Source: Bacillota bacterium (lineage in GTDB: Bacteria > Bacillota > Clostridia > Christensenellales > Aristaeellaceae). From it: a stretch of 45,605 bases of DNA. Below the pieces are notes generated by a model that made no database searches, was not told the origin of the DNA, and was given only the letters and a program-made list of their open reading frames with translations. Where the stretch lies: NCBI GenBank assembly GCA_023398575.1, contig JAEWSC010000037.1, positions 1 to 45,605 of the forward strand. The letters run 5' to 3'. The stretch's first letter is position 1; each line of letters opens with the position of its first letter. Positions 34,783 through 42,780 of this stretch are shown in pieces. Both the position numbers and the translations under genes were made by a program.

Positions 34783-34940
34783 TAGTTTTATGGCCGTTTT
34801 ACCTTTATTTTATATGGTTTTTTTGTGGCTTGTCGCGGAAAATATTGACGGAAAATGGGATGTTGTTAGTTTTGACTAACCTAGAGGTTCGCCTGTTCGA
34901 TGGTATGCACAAAACGATGAAGAGATACCTTATGCAGACT
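34783..34940. other. Region between feo promoter and pyk terminator
   Basis: About 160 bases upstream of the feo -35, with no credible gene. A further iron-type operator lies at 34865-34880. A plus-strand promoter is not convincing (TTGACG near 34841 with a poor -10). Confidence 0.5.
34865..34880. promoter_or_regulatory. Iron operator candidate, site 3 (distal)
   Basis: Perfect GTTAG-ttttga-CTAAC, 83 bases upstream of the feo -35. It might work by DNA looping with site 2, or control a short plus-strand transcript. Confidence 0.55.
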
Positions 34941-34967
34941 AAAAAACGGGCGGCTTCCTGCCGCCCG
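34941..34967 (-). terminator. pyk terminator
   Basis: Stem CGGGCGGC (34947-34954) / GCCGCCCG (34960-34967), loop of five, followed on the minus strand by six T. It lies 12 bases past the pyk stop. Confidence 0.92.
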
Positions 34968-34979
34968 AAAACCGCAATG

Positions 34980-36746
34980 CTACTTCCTTTTCTCCGGATC
35001 GCAGCTGACCACGCCTCGAATGGCGTCCAGTGTGACAACCGCTCCGCTGCGCAGGATTTGCGTGGCATCCTTTGCGCCGATGATCACCGGTATGTCCAGG
35101 CTCATGCCGGCTACCGCGCCATGGCCGTTAGGGTTGTCCTCTTCCAAAACAAGACCGGAAGCCTTTCGGACAAGGGGCAAAAGCGCATTGCTGGTCTGGG
35201 AGATGACTAAAATATCGCCTTCTTGAAAATTCTCAACAGCTTCTTTTTCACTGCGGCACACGCACAGCTTTCCGCAGGCAGCCCGGCTGGTGGCGCCGTG
35301 GCCTGTGACCAATATGTGGCCTACGACTTGTACCTTCATCAGGTTGGTGGTGCCGGAAATGCCAAGGGGCACGCCGGCGGTGATGACCACCAATTCTCCT
35401 GCCTGTAAAAGCCCGGCCTTTTCCCCGGTTTCCACGGCGTGTTCGATCAGCTCGTCCGAGTTGCTTTCTTCCCCAATCAACAGCGGCGTCACGCCCCAGG
35501 AAAGGTTTAGCTGCCGGGTTACGGAAGGCGAGGTGGTAAAACAGAGGATAGGGCAGTTAGGCCGGTATTTGGAGATCATGCGGGCAGTGCGGCCTGACTT
35601 GGTAACGGTGACAATGGCGGCAGCATTTAAATCATGGGCAGAGGTGCAGGTGGCATGGGAGATGGCGTTGGTAATGTCCGGATTCTCGGTGATGGGACGC
35701 TCCTTGAAGCGCTTGATATAGTTGATATCTGCTTCAGCCCGCATGGCAATACGTGCCATGGTTTTAACTGCTTCCACCGGATACATGCCGGCAGCAGTTT
35801 CGCCGGAAAGCATGATGGCGCTGGTGCCATCGTATATGGCATTGGCTACGTCAGTGGCTTCGGCCCTGGTGGGTCGGGGGTTTTTCATCATGGAATCCAG
35901 CATTTGCGTGGCGGTAATCACCTGCTTGCCGGCGGAATACACCTTGCGGATGATCATCTTTTGCAGAACAGGTACTTCCTCCAAGGGGATTTCTACGCCC
36001 ATATCGCCCCGGGCCACCATGATGCCGTCGGAAACGGCAATGATTTCGTCAATGTTTTGCACGCCCTGCATATTTTCGATCTTGGCAATGATGTTCATGG
36101 TGGAACAGCCCTGCTGGCTGAAAATCTCACGAATCTCCAGAATGTCCTGGGCGCAACGCGTAAAGGAGGCAGCTACAAAATCAAAGCCATGCTCAATGCC
36201 AAAGAGAATGTCTTCCCTGTCTTTCTGGCTTAAAAAAGGCATGGAAAGGGAGACATTAGGTACGTTTACGCCTTTTTTATTCGAAATCACGCCGCCGTTT
36301 TCCACCCGGCAGCGAATGTCTTCGGTTGTGACGGAAAGCACCGTCAACTCCACCAAGCCATCGTCGATGAGAATGGTGGTGCCGGCGGATACGTCCCTGG
36401 GCAGGTTTTTGAAAGTGATGGAGACATGACGCTCATCCCCCGGTTCATCCCTCGTGGTCAGCGTAAATTCCTGAGCAGCCTTTAGCGTAACTCTATCACT
36501 TGCAAAATCCCCAAGGCGAATTTCCGGGCCCTTGGTATCCAGCATGGTGGCGATGGGAAGGTTTAATTCTTCCCGGAGCGCTTTTAATTGTTCAAAGCGC
36601 TTCAGGTGATTTTCATGGGTATCGTGAGAAAAATTGAAACGGGCTACGTCCATACCCGCTAAAATAATGTTACGCAAATTGTCGCCCGCTACCGCGGCCG
36701 GTCCCAGGGTGCAGACGATCTTCGTTTTTCTCTTTTTCAATGCCAT
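34980..36746 (-). CDS. pyk: Pyruvate kinase
   Basis: 588 residues, longer than the minimal enzyme because of an extra C-terminal PEP-utiliser-type domain (from about residue 480: TGHGATSRAACG, GHGAVAGMSLDIPVIIG), as in Bacillus. Core motifs: KIVCTLGPA, RFNFSHD, DTKGPEIRLG, IAKIENMQGVQ and ARGDMGVEIPLEEVP. It converts PEP and ADP to pyruvate and ATP. GGAGG precedes the ATG. It is monocistronic, with its own promoter and a strong terminator. Confidence 0.97.
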   Translation of the reverse strand: MALKKRKTKIVCTLGPAAVAGDNLRNIILAGMDVARFNFSHDTHENHLKRFEQLKALREELNLPIATMLDTKGPEIRLGDFASDRVTLKAAQEFTLTTRDEPGDERHVSITFKNLPRDVSAGTTILIDDGLVELTVLSVTTEDIRCRVENGGVISNKKGVNVPNVSLSMPFLSQKDREDILFGIEHGFDFVAASFTRCAQDILEIREIFSQQGCSTMNIIAKIENMQGVQNIDEIIAVSDGIMVARGDMGVEIPLEEVPVLQKMIIRKVYSAGKQVITATQMLDSMMKNPRPTRAEATDVANAIYDGTSAIMLSGETAAGMYPVEAVKTMARIAMRAEADINYIKRFKERPITENPDITNAISHATCTSAHDLNAAAIVTVTKSGRTARMISKYRPNCPILCFTTSPSVTRQLNLSWGVTPLLIGEESNSDELIEHAVETGEKAGLLQAGELVVITAGVPLGISGTTNLMKVQVVGHILVTGHGATSRAACGKLCVCRSEKEAVENFQEGDILVISQTSNALLPLVRKASGLVLEEDNPNGHGAVAGMSLDIPVIIGAKDATQILRSGAVVTLDAIRGVVSCDPEKRK

Positions 36747-36794
36747 AATTATGCCTCCGTCTCCGGTTGAACCTTTTACGGCCAGCCTAACACT

Positions 36795-36823
36795 ATTGTA
36801 TCACAATTGCCAAGCTATGAAAA
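36795..36823 (-). promoter_or_regulatory. pyk promoter
   Basis: Minus strand -35 TTTTCA (36818-36823), 17-base spacer, extended -10 TGA-TACAAT (TACAAT at 36795-36800). Confidence 0.55.
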
Positions 36824-36885
36824 CTTTGTTTCCGGCTTTCTTTATCCCGTTCTGAACAAATTGTGTATAAGCTGTGTAGAAAGAT

Positions 36886-36914
36886 TTGACTGCATGTCCG
36901 CGTTATGCTACCAT
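36886..36914 (+). promoter_or_regulatory. Promoter of the M28 peptidase gene
   Basis: -35 TTGACT (36886-36891), 17-base spacer, -10 TACCAT (36909-36914). The leader to the ATG is about 57 bases. Confidence 0.5.
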
Positions 36915-36977
36915 AATCTGCAACTGCAGGCTTACGCCCGCTCCTAACCCATTCCCCGGGAAAGGAGGCTTTTACAA

Positions 36978-39068
36978 ATGGATAAAAAGCGCCGCGCTTT
37001 CTTGCCCCTGGACGCTCAATGGCAGCATTTTTCAAGATGCTTGGACGTAGGCTATGCTTACCGGCTGGCCAGGCAGATGGAGCAGTTCCGTACAAATCCT
37101 GTGTTGGGCTACCGCACGGCAGGCTCTTTGGCTGAGGCGAAAACAGGCGATATGCTGTTTGAAGAGATGGAAAGCATCGGCCTTCATCCCGTAAAGGACA
37201 GATTCCCGGTAGATGGCTGGGATTTTGCGCAAGCCCGGCTGTATTACAAGGATAAGCTTGGACAGGAGCAGGTTTGCGAATTGGGCGGCTACCAGACGGA
37301 TTTGCATACCGGCGGAAGAAAGCCTTTCCTTTTGGTGAATGCTGGGCAGGGAACGGCAAAGGAGCTGGAAAAGCTGGATGTGCGAGGTAAGCTGGTGTTG
37401 GTATCCATCAACCAGCGGGATGAATGGTGGATCAACTATCCCGCCTATCAGGCCCATCTGCACGGAGCGGTGGCTGTGCTGGCAGTGCAACGCAGCGGCT
37501 ATGGCGAGGAGAATGCAAAAACCCTCAACGCCCAGGATATCTGCGGCCCCAAGGATGCGCCGGCTTTGTCCATTTCCCAGCGTGATGCCAGAAACCTTAT
37601 AGGGGCGCTGGATCTTGCCTTTGGGGAAAGTGCCGCTGTGGAACTGCAAGCGGAATCCACAATCATGGAAAACACCTTTACTCACAATATCGTTGGCCAG
37701 ATTAAAGGCGAGGAAGAGGATTCCCTGGTCATTTTGTCCGCCCACTATGATTCTTATTTCTCTGGCTTTCAAGATGATAACACCGCCGTGGCGTTGATGC
37801 TGGGTTTGGCCCGTACGGTGCTTTCCAGCGGATACAAGCCGCGCAAGACGCTGGTGTTTTGTGCCATGGCCGCCGAGGAATGGGGCGCAGTCAATACCAG
37901 GTACGACTGGTCGGTGGGGGCGTACAACCAGGTTTTCCGCATTCATCCTGAATGGGCAGGCAAAGCTGTAGTGAATATCAATCTGGAGCTGCCAGCCCAC
38001 GCCCACGGAAAAAAGCATTTCATCCGCAGTGCTTATGAAATGAAGGGCTTTTTGAAGCGGCAGATGAAGGCATTGCCGCAAAAAGTTCGCACCGTATATC
38101 CCAAGGGTTCTGGCGTCGTATGCCCCACGCAGACCTGGTCAGACGATTTTTCCATGGCAATAGCCGGCATACCGGCCATGGTCAATGAGTTTGGCGGCGG
38201 TACATTCATGGAGACAAGGTATCATTCTCAATTTGATAACGACGACGCATACGATGAATCGGTATACCATTACCATCATGTGCTTTATGGGCGGCTGATG
38301 TTGGCTTTTGATCAGTTGTGCCTGCCTCCCTTGGACTTTACCACCCGTTTGGAAGCCATTTTTGAATCGCTCACCTGCCAGCGGCTGCATCCCCGCATGG
38401 AAGGCGCATTTCGGGGTACGCTCTTGTCATCCGCCAAAAAAGCAGAAGAATTATATGCTCTGACTGAGGAAATCAACCGCCAGTATATATTGAAATTGGC
38501 GGAGGGAAGCCTGGAAGCACGGGAACTGTACGCAGCTTGCGGCCGTGGGCGGCACCAGCTTTTGGACATCTTCCGCTATCTGGAGGAGCATTTTGTCCGC
38601 CTGACATGGCATGATGTGTCGATTTTTCCTCACGAGCATGATCAGTTGAGCGCCGATCGGCTGCATAGTGCGGTTTGGCAATTGTACGCCGGGGATATGA
38701 AAGGGGCAATCAAGAGCCTTGGCGAGATTGACAACAACTGCTATGCGGTGGCTTTTGACAGGGATGTGTATGAGTACTTTACCGCTTACGTGCTCCATCA
38801 GCCCAAGGAGCGGCTGTTGTGGGGAGCTGGGCGGGTAATGCACCATTTGGATCTATACGATCTGATACACAGGCTGCAAGGAAAGATGAAGGAAAAAAAG
38901 CCCGATCTTGGTATAGAAATACGTGAGCTTTCGCGTTTGGAACAGGAAGCTTTGCAAAGACTCGATAAAACAGTGCGGGACGAAACGGCCGTGCTGGAAG
39001 GATTGGAGCAGCTGATAAAAAAGGCGCTCCGCAGGCTGCGGCCTCTTGTCACCCCTCAGGAGGAATAA
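36978..39068 (+). CDS. M28-family zinc peptidase with PA domain
   Basis: 696 residues without a signal peptide. A PA-like insert (about 100-210, KLVLVSINQRDEWW, GAVAVLAVQRSGYG) precedes the M28 catalytic domain: H256 and D258 (SAHYDS), D266/D267 (FQDDNTA), E300/E301 (AAEEWG) and H416 (RYHSQFDN). At the site of the fourth metal ligand, usually Asp, there is Glu337 (NINLELPA). About 270 further residues are helical, as in glutamate-carboxypeptidase-like proteins. It should remove amino acids from peptides in the cytoplasm. AAAGGAGG lies nine bases before the ATG. Confidence 0.85.
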   Translation: MDKKRRAFLPLDAQWQHFSRCLDVGYAYRLARQMEQFRTNPVLGYRTAGSLAEAKTGDMLFEEMESIGLHPVKDRFPVDGWDFAQARLYYKDKLGQEQVCELGGYQTDLHTGGRKPFLLVNAGQGTAKELEKLDVRGKLVLVSINQRDEWWINYPAYQAHLHGAVAVLAVQRSGYGEENAKTLNAQDICGPKDAPALSISQRDARNLIGALDLAFGESAAVELQAESTIMENTFTHNIVGQIKGEEEDSLVILSAHYDSYFSGFQDDNTAVALMLGLARTVLSSGYKPRKTLVFCAMAAEEWGAVNTRYDWSVGAYNQVFRIHPEWAGKAVVNINLELPAHAHGKKHFIRSAYEMKGFLKRQMKALPQKVRTVYPKGSGVVCPTQTWSDDFSMAIAGIPAMVNEFGGGTFMETRYHSQFDNDDAYDESVYHYHHVLYGRLMLAFDQLCLPPLDFTTRLEAIFESLTCQRLHPRMEGAFRGTLLSSAKKAEELYALTEEINRQYILKLAEGSLEARELYAACGRGRHQLLDIFRYLEEHFVRLTWHDVSIFPHEHDQLSADRLHSAVWQLYAGDMKGAIKSLGEIDNNCYAVAFDRDVYEYFTAYVLHQPKERLLWGAGRVMHHLDLYDLIHRLQGKMKEKKPDLGIEIRELSRLEQEALQRLDKTVRDETAVLEGLEQLIKKALRRLRPLVTPQEE

Positions 39069-39083
39069 TCAGGTGGTTCGAAT

Positions 39084-39737
39084 ATGAACATTGATACGCT
39101 GTATCACTTATCTCACACGGATGCAGGTAAAATAGTCCGCATCCTGCTGGAATGCTTCCGGGATGATCCGCTATATCAAAAGCTGATCCCAAAGGAGCAT
39201 CTGCGTGAAAAAACATTGCCGGAAGTATTTGCTTGTGATGCCGAAGAGCTGCTGGAAAACGATGATGCCTTTGCGGACAGCAAAGATGTCAACGGCCTGA
39301 TCATTGCCGATGATGACTCGCAACCCTATAACCACTTAAAGTATTTTTCTGTAGAAACCTTTTACGCCTTAAAAACAAACATGTCTCTGATCAAGGACGA
39401 TATAACACTGAAAACGCTATGGCAATTTTTAAAGGCAAGGCAGTATCTCAACGCCACCTGGACCAAGAATCTTCCGCCTCACCGGTATATGCATATCATC
39501 TATTTTGCGGTAAGGCCAATGGCCCGTGGTACGGGCATCGCTCATAAGGTTATGGAGCCGGTACTGAAGTATGCCGATGAAAAGGGGCTTCTTGTCTCCC
39601 TGGAAACCCACAACGAAAAGAACCTGCCCATGTATAAACATTACGGCTTTGAGCTGTACGATACCATTGCAACACCTTTTGATCTTTTGCAGTATTGTAT
39701 GCTAAGAAAGCCTGTGACAGTTATAGGCAAGGAATGA
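39084..39737 (+). CDS. GNAT-family N-acetyltransferase
   Basis: 217 residues. The C-terminal half holds the GNAT core: MHIIYFAVRPMARGTGIAHKVM (acetyl-CoA loop RGTGIA) and LVSLETHNEKNLPMYKHYGFELYD. The N-terminal half has no clear acetyltransferase motif. The acceptor is unknown. AGGTGG lies seven bases before the ATG. It follows the M28 gene by 15 bases, so the two are probably one transcript, and a terminator follows. Confidence 0.85.
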   Translation: MNIDTLYHLSHTDAGKIVRILLECFRDDPLYQKLIPKEHLREKTLPEVFACDAEELLENDDAFADSKDVNGLIIADDDSQPYNHLKYFSVETFYALKTNMSLIKDDITLKTLWQFLKARQYLNATWTKNLPPHRYMHIIYFAVRPMARGTGIAHKVMEPVLKYADEKGLLVSLETHNEKNLPMYKHYGFELYDTIATPFDLLQYCMLRKPVTVIGKE

Positions 39738-39744
39738 TAGCAAA

Positions 39745-39769
39745 GGGCAGGCAATGTACCTGCCTTTTT
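39745..39769 (+). terminator. Terminator after the GNAT gene
   Basis: Stem GGCAGG (39746-39751) / CCTGCC (39759-39764), extended by flanking A-T pairs with one bulged G, then five T. Confidence 0.85.
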
Positions 39770-39825
39770 AATTGTATTATGGTTTCCATTTTTTACATCA
39801 TCAAACTATTTTGATAGACGGATGG

Positions 39826-39854
39826 TTGACGAAAGTACTTTTCTTTGATATAGT
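39826..39854 (+). promoter_or_regulatory. Promoter of the GNAT-Rnk gene
   Basis: -35 TTGACG (39826-39831), 17-base spacer, -10 TATAGT (39849-39854). Transcription would start near 39861, about 25 bases before an upstream mini-ORF. Confidence 0.7.
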
Positions 39855-39885
39855 AAAACAAAAGAACCGTCATAGTTCATTCCCT

Positions 39886-39930
39886 ATGAAAGGCTTTTAT
39901 TTCTTTACGACAGGGTGTAGTAAAAGATGA
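39886..39930 (+). CDS. Possible 14-residue upstream ORF
   Basis: MKGFYFFTTGCSKR, ending in a TGA that overlaps the next ATG (ATGA). It has no Shine-Dalgarno site. It arises from a partial duplication of the downstream gene's start, so it could be a scar or a coupled leader peptide. Its translation is unproven. Confidence 0.35.
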   Translation: MKGFYFFTTGCSKR

Positions 39931-39952
39931 AAGGGCCTTTTATTTCTTTACG
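39886..39952 (+). repeat. Near-tandem duplication of a start-codon region
   Basis: 39886-39909 (24 bases from ATGAAAGGC to TTTACG) is repeated at 39927-39952 (26 bases, with two extra bases GC after ATGAAAGG). The start-to-start distance is 41 bases, so the copies are in different reading frames. Confidence 0.85.
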
Positions 39953-40856
39953 TCCGGAAGTGTTAAGAGAGCACGCGCAGCGTATGATTGGCTGGCTCAA
40001 TGAGCAGGAAGTCAGGCAGCATTTGAGCGACGATCAAAATACAGTATCAAGCATTGAGCAAATACTCGATAGGGTCGATTTGCCAGTGCTGACGCCTTTG
40101 TTCAGTGCCGGCGGCCGGTTTTTCATGATCCATAATATCGCCGGCCGGCCGGTAGGCTTCGTCCGGCTGGTGGTCAGAGCAGCGGATGCGGAAATGGTGA
40201 TTGTGATCGGAGAAAAAGACGACTGGGGCAAGGGAATGGGCACCAGCGCTATACTGGAATGCATGAAAATCGTCTTTTTTGAGATGCGTTTAAAGAAGAT
40301 GACAGCCAGAATAAAGCCATGCAACAAACGGTCTCTCCGGGCGTTTTTGCGGGCAGGATTTACGCTAAAAAATCAAACGCAAAGCATTGTCACCCTGGAG
40401 ATGACCCTGGAAGAATATCTGCATAGAATACAAAAAGGAGGGTTTTTAATGGCTCCCAAAGTAGTTATCACAGCTGTGGATCAGCAAAGACTAAAAAAGG
40501 TGATTACCGACGCCGCCCTCTATAAAGAAGCGTCTGAATATGCAATTCAGAGCCTTGAAAGGGAAATGGAACGAGCAGCCGTTGTGGATTCGCGGGAGGT
40601 GTCCGGCGATATAGTCACCATGAACTCCAAGGTATTATTGTCTTTGAATGAGGAGGAGATGGAGGTCTCTTTGGTGTATCCCAAGGAGGCAGACTTTTTG
40701 AGCAACCGTCTGTCTGTGCTCTCCCCCATTGGCACGGCCATTCTGGGTTACAGTGCCGGCGACCAAGTTACATGGGATGTACCTTCCGGCATGGCGCATA
40801 TACAGATCAAAAAGGTACTCTACCAGCCGGAAGCAGCGGGGGATTTTCATCTATAA
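39927..40856 (+). CDS. GNAT acetyltransferase fused to Rnk/GreA-like domain, with internal start
   Basis: 309 residues. Residues 1 to about 165 are a GNAT domain (VIGEKDDWGKGMGTSAILECM, NKRSLRAFLRAGF). Residues 175-309 match Rnk, the GreA/GreB C-terminal-like regulator of nucleoside diphosphate kinase: VVTMNSKV-type DIVTMNSKVLLSL, LVYPKEAD, LSPIGTAILGYSAGD and ending YQPEAAGDFHL. Inside the frame AAAGGAGGG precedes an in-frame ATG at 40449, which would give a separate 135-residue Rnk, the length of the E. coli protein. The first ATG has only a weak binding site. Removing one T of the T5 run would end the GNAT frame at a TAA overlapping that ATG, so a recent frame fusion is possible. Confidence 0.8.
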   Translation: MKGPFISLRPEVLREHAQRMIGWLNEQEVRQHLSDDQNTVSSIEQILDRVDLPVLTPLFSAGGRFFMIHNIAGRPVGFVRLVVRAADAEMVIVIGEKDDWGKGMGTSAILECMKIVFFEMRLKKMTARIKPCNKRSLRAFLRAGFTLKNQTQSIVTLEMTLEEYLHRIQKGGFLMAPKVVITAVDQQRLKKVITDAALYKEASEYAIQSLEREMERAAVVDSREVSGDIVTMNSKVLLSLNEEEMEVSLVYPKEADFLSNRLSVLSPIGTAILGYSAGDQVTWDVPSGMAHIQIKKVLYQPEAAGDFHL

Positions 40857-40867
40857 GGGGTAACAAT

Positions 40868-41839
40868 TTGAAATACGCCGCTATTTCGGACGTTCATGGG
40901 AATTGGCATGCCCTGACCGCCGTACTTAACGATGCAAAGGCTCAGAGGGTGAATGCCTATCTGTTCGCCGGCGATTATTGCATGTGCTCAGCCAATGCAA
41001 ATGATATTGTAAACATGATCAAGGCTTTTCCCAATGCGTATGTCATTGCCGGCAACGGTGAGGGATATCTGCGCAAGCTTCATGGGCGTGACCAGGCCGC
41101 CTGGACAGACGGCCAGTATGCCGGGCTGTATTGGTGTTATAAGAAAATCGACAAAGAAAATCATGCGTATCTGAACGCCCTGCCGGAAACACTTTGCGTA
41201 CCTGGTGAACAGACGGATATATACATGGCCCATTCTTCCCATCCGTTCCTTGGCGATATCGAATTCAAGCATTTTTCCAGCGGTATCCTTGCGCAAAGAT
41301 ATGAAGCAAGGCCACTGCCTAGGGATATTCTGTTAGCTGATATCCGGGCGAGTCTAACCCAGAATGCCGAATTGGGGCAAAGGATAAGTGCCCTGCCTGC
41401 CGGCGTGTACGTGTTTGGCCATACCCATGTGCAATGGCACGCCGAATTTGGCGATACGCTTTTTGTCAACGCCGGCTCCTGCGGGCAGGCGCTGGATGGG
41501 CAGCCGACAGCGGCCTACACTCTTTTGGAGGAAAAGCATGGGCGGTGGAAGGTGGAGGAGCGCCGCGTTGACTATGATGTGGAAGGCTTCATCCGCGATT
41601 TGAAAAAAAGTTTGCTTTATGAGGACGCCCGGGTTTGGTGTGATCTTGTCATATCCCAATGCCTGTCGGGATATGAGCATATGGAGTTCTTTTTGCAATT
41701 TGTGAAGTCGTATGCGAATGAGATTGGCGATGAAGACCGTCCCTTTTCCCGGGAAACGTGGTCAGGTGCATATAAAGCATGGTGTGTGCGGTTAAAGGCG
41801 ATGCCACCATACCTCAACGTAAATTTTGAAACGGAATAA
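40868..41839 (+). CDS. Metallophosphatase family protein (YfcE/calcineurin-like)
   Basis: 323 residues. Metallophosphoesterase motifs: SDVHGNWHAL, GDYC, GNGE, HSSH and GHTHVQW, which form the two-metal site. Resembles YfcE-like phosphodiesterases for the first 230 residues; the C-terminal 90 residues are helical and not recognised. The substrate is unknown. The TTG at 40868 has AAGGGG seven bases upstream and lies 11 bases after the GNAT-Rnk stop, so the two are one operon. The longer frame to 40772 overlaps the previous gene and lacks a binding site. Confidence 0.85.
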   Translation: MKYAAISDVHGNWHALTAVLNDAKAQRVNAYLFAGDYCMCSANANDIVNMIKAFPNAYVIAGNGEGYLRKLHGRDQAAWTDGQYAGLYWCYKKIDKENHAYLNALPETLCVPGEQTDIYMAHSSHPFLGDIEFKHFSSGILAQRYEARPLPRDILLADIRASLTQNAELGQRISALPAGVYVFGHTHVQWHAEFGDTLFVNAGSCGQALDGQPTAAYTLLEEKHGRWKVEERRVDYDVEGFIRDLKKSLLYEDARVWCDLVISQCLSGYEHMEFFLQFVKSYANEIGDEDRPFSRETWSGAYKAWCVRLKAMPPYLNVNFETE

Positions 41840-41849
41840 TTGAAAAAAT

Positions 41850-41881
41850 CAAAGAGACAGGAGAAAGATCCTGCCTCTTTG
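41850..41881. terminator. Bidirectional terminator
   Basis: CAAAGAGACAGGA (41850-41862) pairs with TCCTGCCTCTTTG (41869-41881), with one A/C mismatch. The minus strand continues with six T. It serves the convergent metallophosphatase and isomerase genes. Confidence 0.88.
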
Positions 41882-41887
41882 TTATAT

Positions 41888-41953
41888 ATCCCATAAGGGA
41901 TGCTTAAGGGATTTTATCCCTTAAGCAGGGGTGCAGGGGACAGAATCCCCTGC
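41888..41953. repeat. Double-hairpin dispersed repeat, copy 2
   Basis: Minus strand order: GCAGGGGA-ttctg-TCCCCTGC (41953-41933), a 6-base spacer, then GCTTAAGGGAT-aaa-ATCCCTTAAGC (41926-41902), followed by ATCCC-ttat-GGGAT (41901-41888). This is the same layout as 19801-19849. It abuts the stop codon of the isomerase gene. Confidence 0.65.
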
Positions 41954-42765
41954 TATTGGCCAATGGATTTCAAGTATTCCCGGCTGAGCCTGGCTGCTTC
42001 CAGCGGGGGGCGTTCCAGGGACTGATCCTGTTCCACAACGAGCCACTTGGCGCCGCTTTCCATTGCCGCGGCAACAATGACAGGAATGTCCTGGCAGCCC
42101 ATACCCACAGGCTTGAAGGAGAAGGCTACATCGGCATCCGCGGCCTTATTGGTGCCAATCAGGCCGTAGGGCGTTTTGCCATCCCGGCGGCCCACATAAT
42201 CCTTCAAGTGCACAATGGGGCAGCGGCCGGCATACTTGAGCACATAGCCGGCGGGATCCAAGCCGGCATATTTGACCCAGCAGGTATCGATTTCCGCCTG
42301 CAGAAGATCACAGGGCACGGCGTCATACAGGAAATCAAGGGCATATTGGCCGGAGAGGGTTACAAATTCGAAATCGTGGTTGTGGTACAAAAGCGTGATG
42401 CCCGCTTCCCTGCACAAGCGGCCAAACTGGTAGATGACTTTTAGCATGGCGGAGAACCGAGGCCCGCCGGGCCGGCTTTCATCATCCAGGAAAGGGATAG
42501 CGATGTAGGGGCAGCCGATGGTTTTGTGGTATGAAATCGTAGCGAACATATCCGCCTCGATCAAGGCCATGGGTACGTGGCTGGACATGGCCGTAAGGCC
42601 GTGCTTTTGAAGCATTGCTTTTACATCTTCGGCGGTATGCCCATAAAAGCCGGCGAACTCCACGCCATCATAGCCCAGTTCTTTGATTTTCAGTAGCGTC
42701 CCGTCCAGATCCAGTTGTGCTTCTTCTCTGGCGGAATATACCTGGTACGCAACAGGCAGCTTCAT
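41953..42765 (-). CDS. Sugar phosphate isomerase/epimerase (xylose isomerase-like TIM barrel)
   Basis: 270 residues of the AP-endonuclease-2/xylose-isomerase-like TIM barrel family: GYDGVEFAGFYG, LLYHNHDFEF, EIDTCWVKYAG, IVHLKDYVG and WLVVEQDQS supply the metal ligands (Glu, Asp, His). Such enzymes interconvert sugars or inositol derivatives; the substrate is unknown. AAAGGAGGC precedes the ATG. It lies 15 bases after the oxidoreductase gene, so they form a two-gene operon for sugar or inositol catabolism. Confidence 0.88.
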   Translation of the reverse strand: MKLPVAYQVYSAREEAQLDLDGTLLKIKELGYDGVEFAGFYGHTAEDVKAMLQKHGLTAMSSHVPMALIEADMFATISYHKTIGCPYIAIPFLDDESRPGGPRFSAMLKVIYQFGRLCREAGITLLYHNHDFEFVTLSGQYALDFLYDAVPCDLLQAEIDTCWVKYAGLDPAGYVLKYAGRCPIVHLKDYVGRRDGKTPYGLIGTNKAADADVAFSFKPVGMGCQDIPVIVAAAMESGAKWLVVEQDQSLERPPLEAARLSREYLKSIGQ

Positions 42766-42780
42766 AGGCGCCTCCTTTGA

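Noticed and set aside
34776..35210. Plus-strand frame of 144 codons spanning the feo promoter and pyk end
   Set aside because: It overlaps the pyk terminator and gene, has no binding site, and runs through a -35 box.
35634..36429. Long plus-strand frames over pyk
   Set aside because: Antisense to pyruvate kinase, with no recognisable domain; Gly/His-rich composition is typical of shadow translation.
37032..38081. 349-codon open frame on the minus strand
   Set aside because: It is antisense to the M28 peptidase gene, has no matching protein motifs or binding site, and follows the codon pattern of the gene on the other strand.
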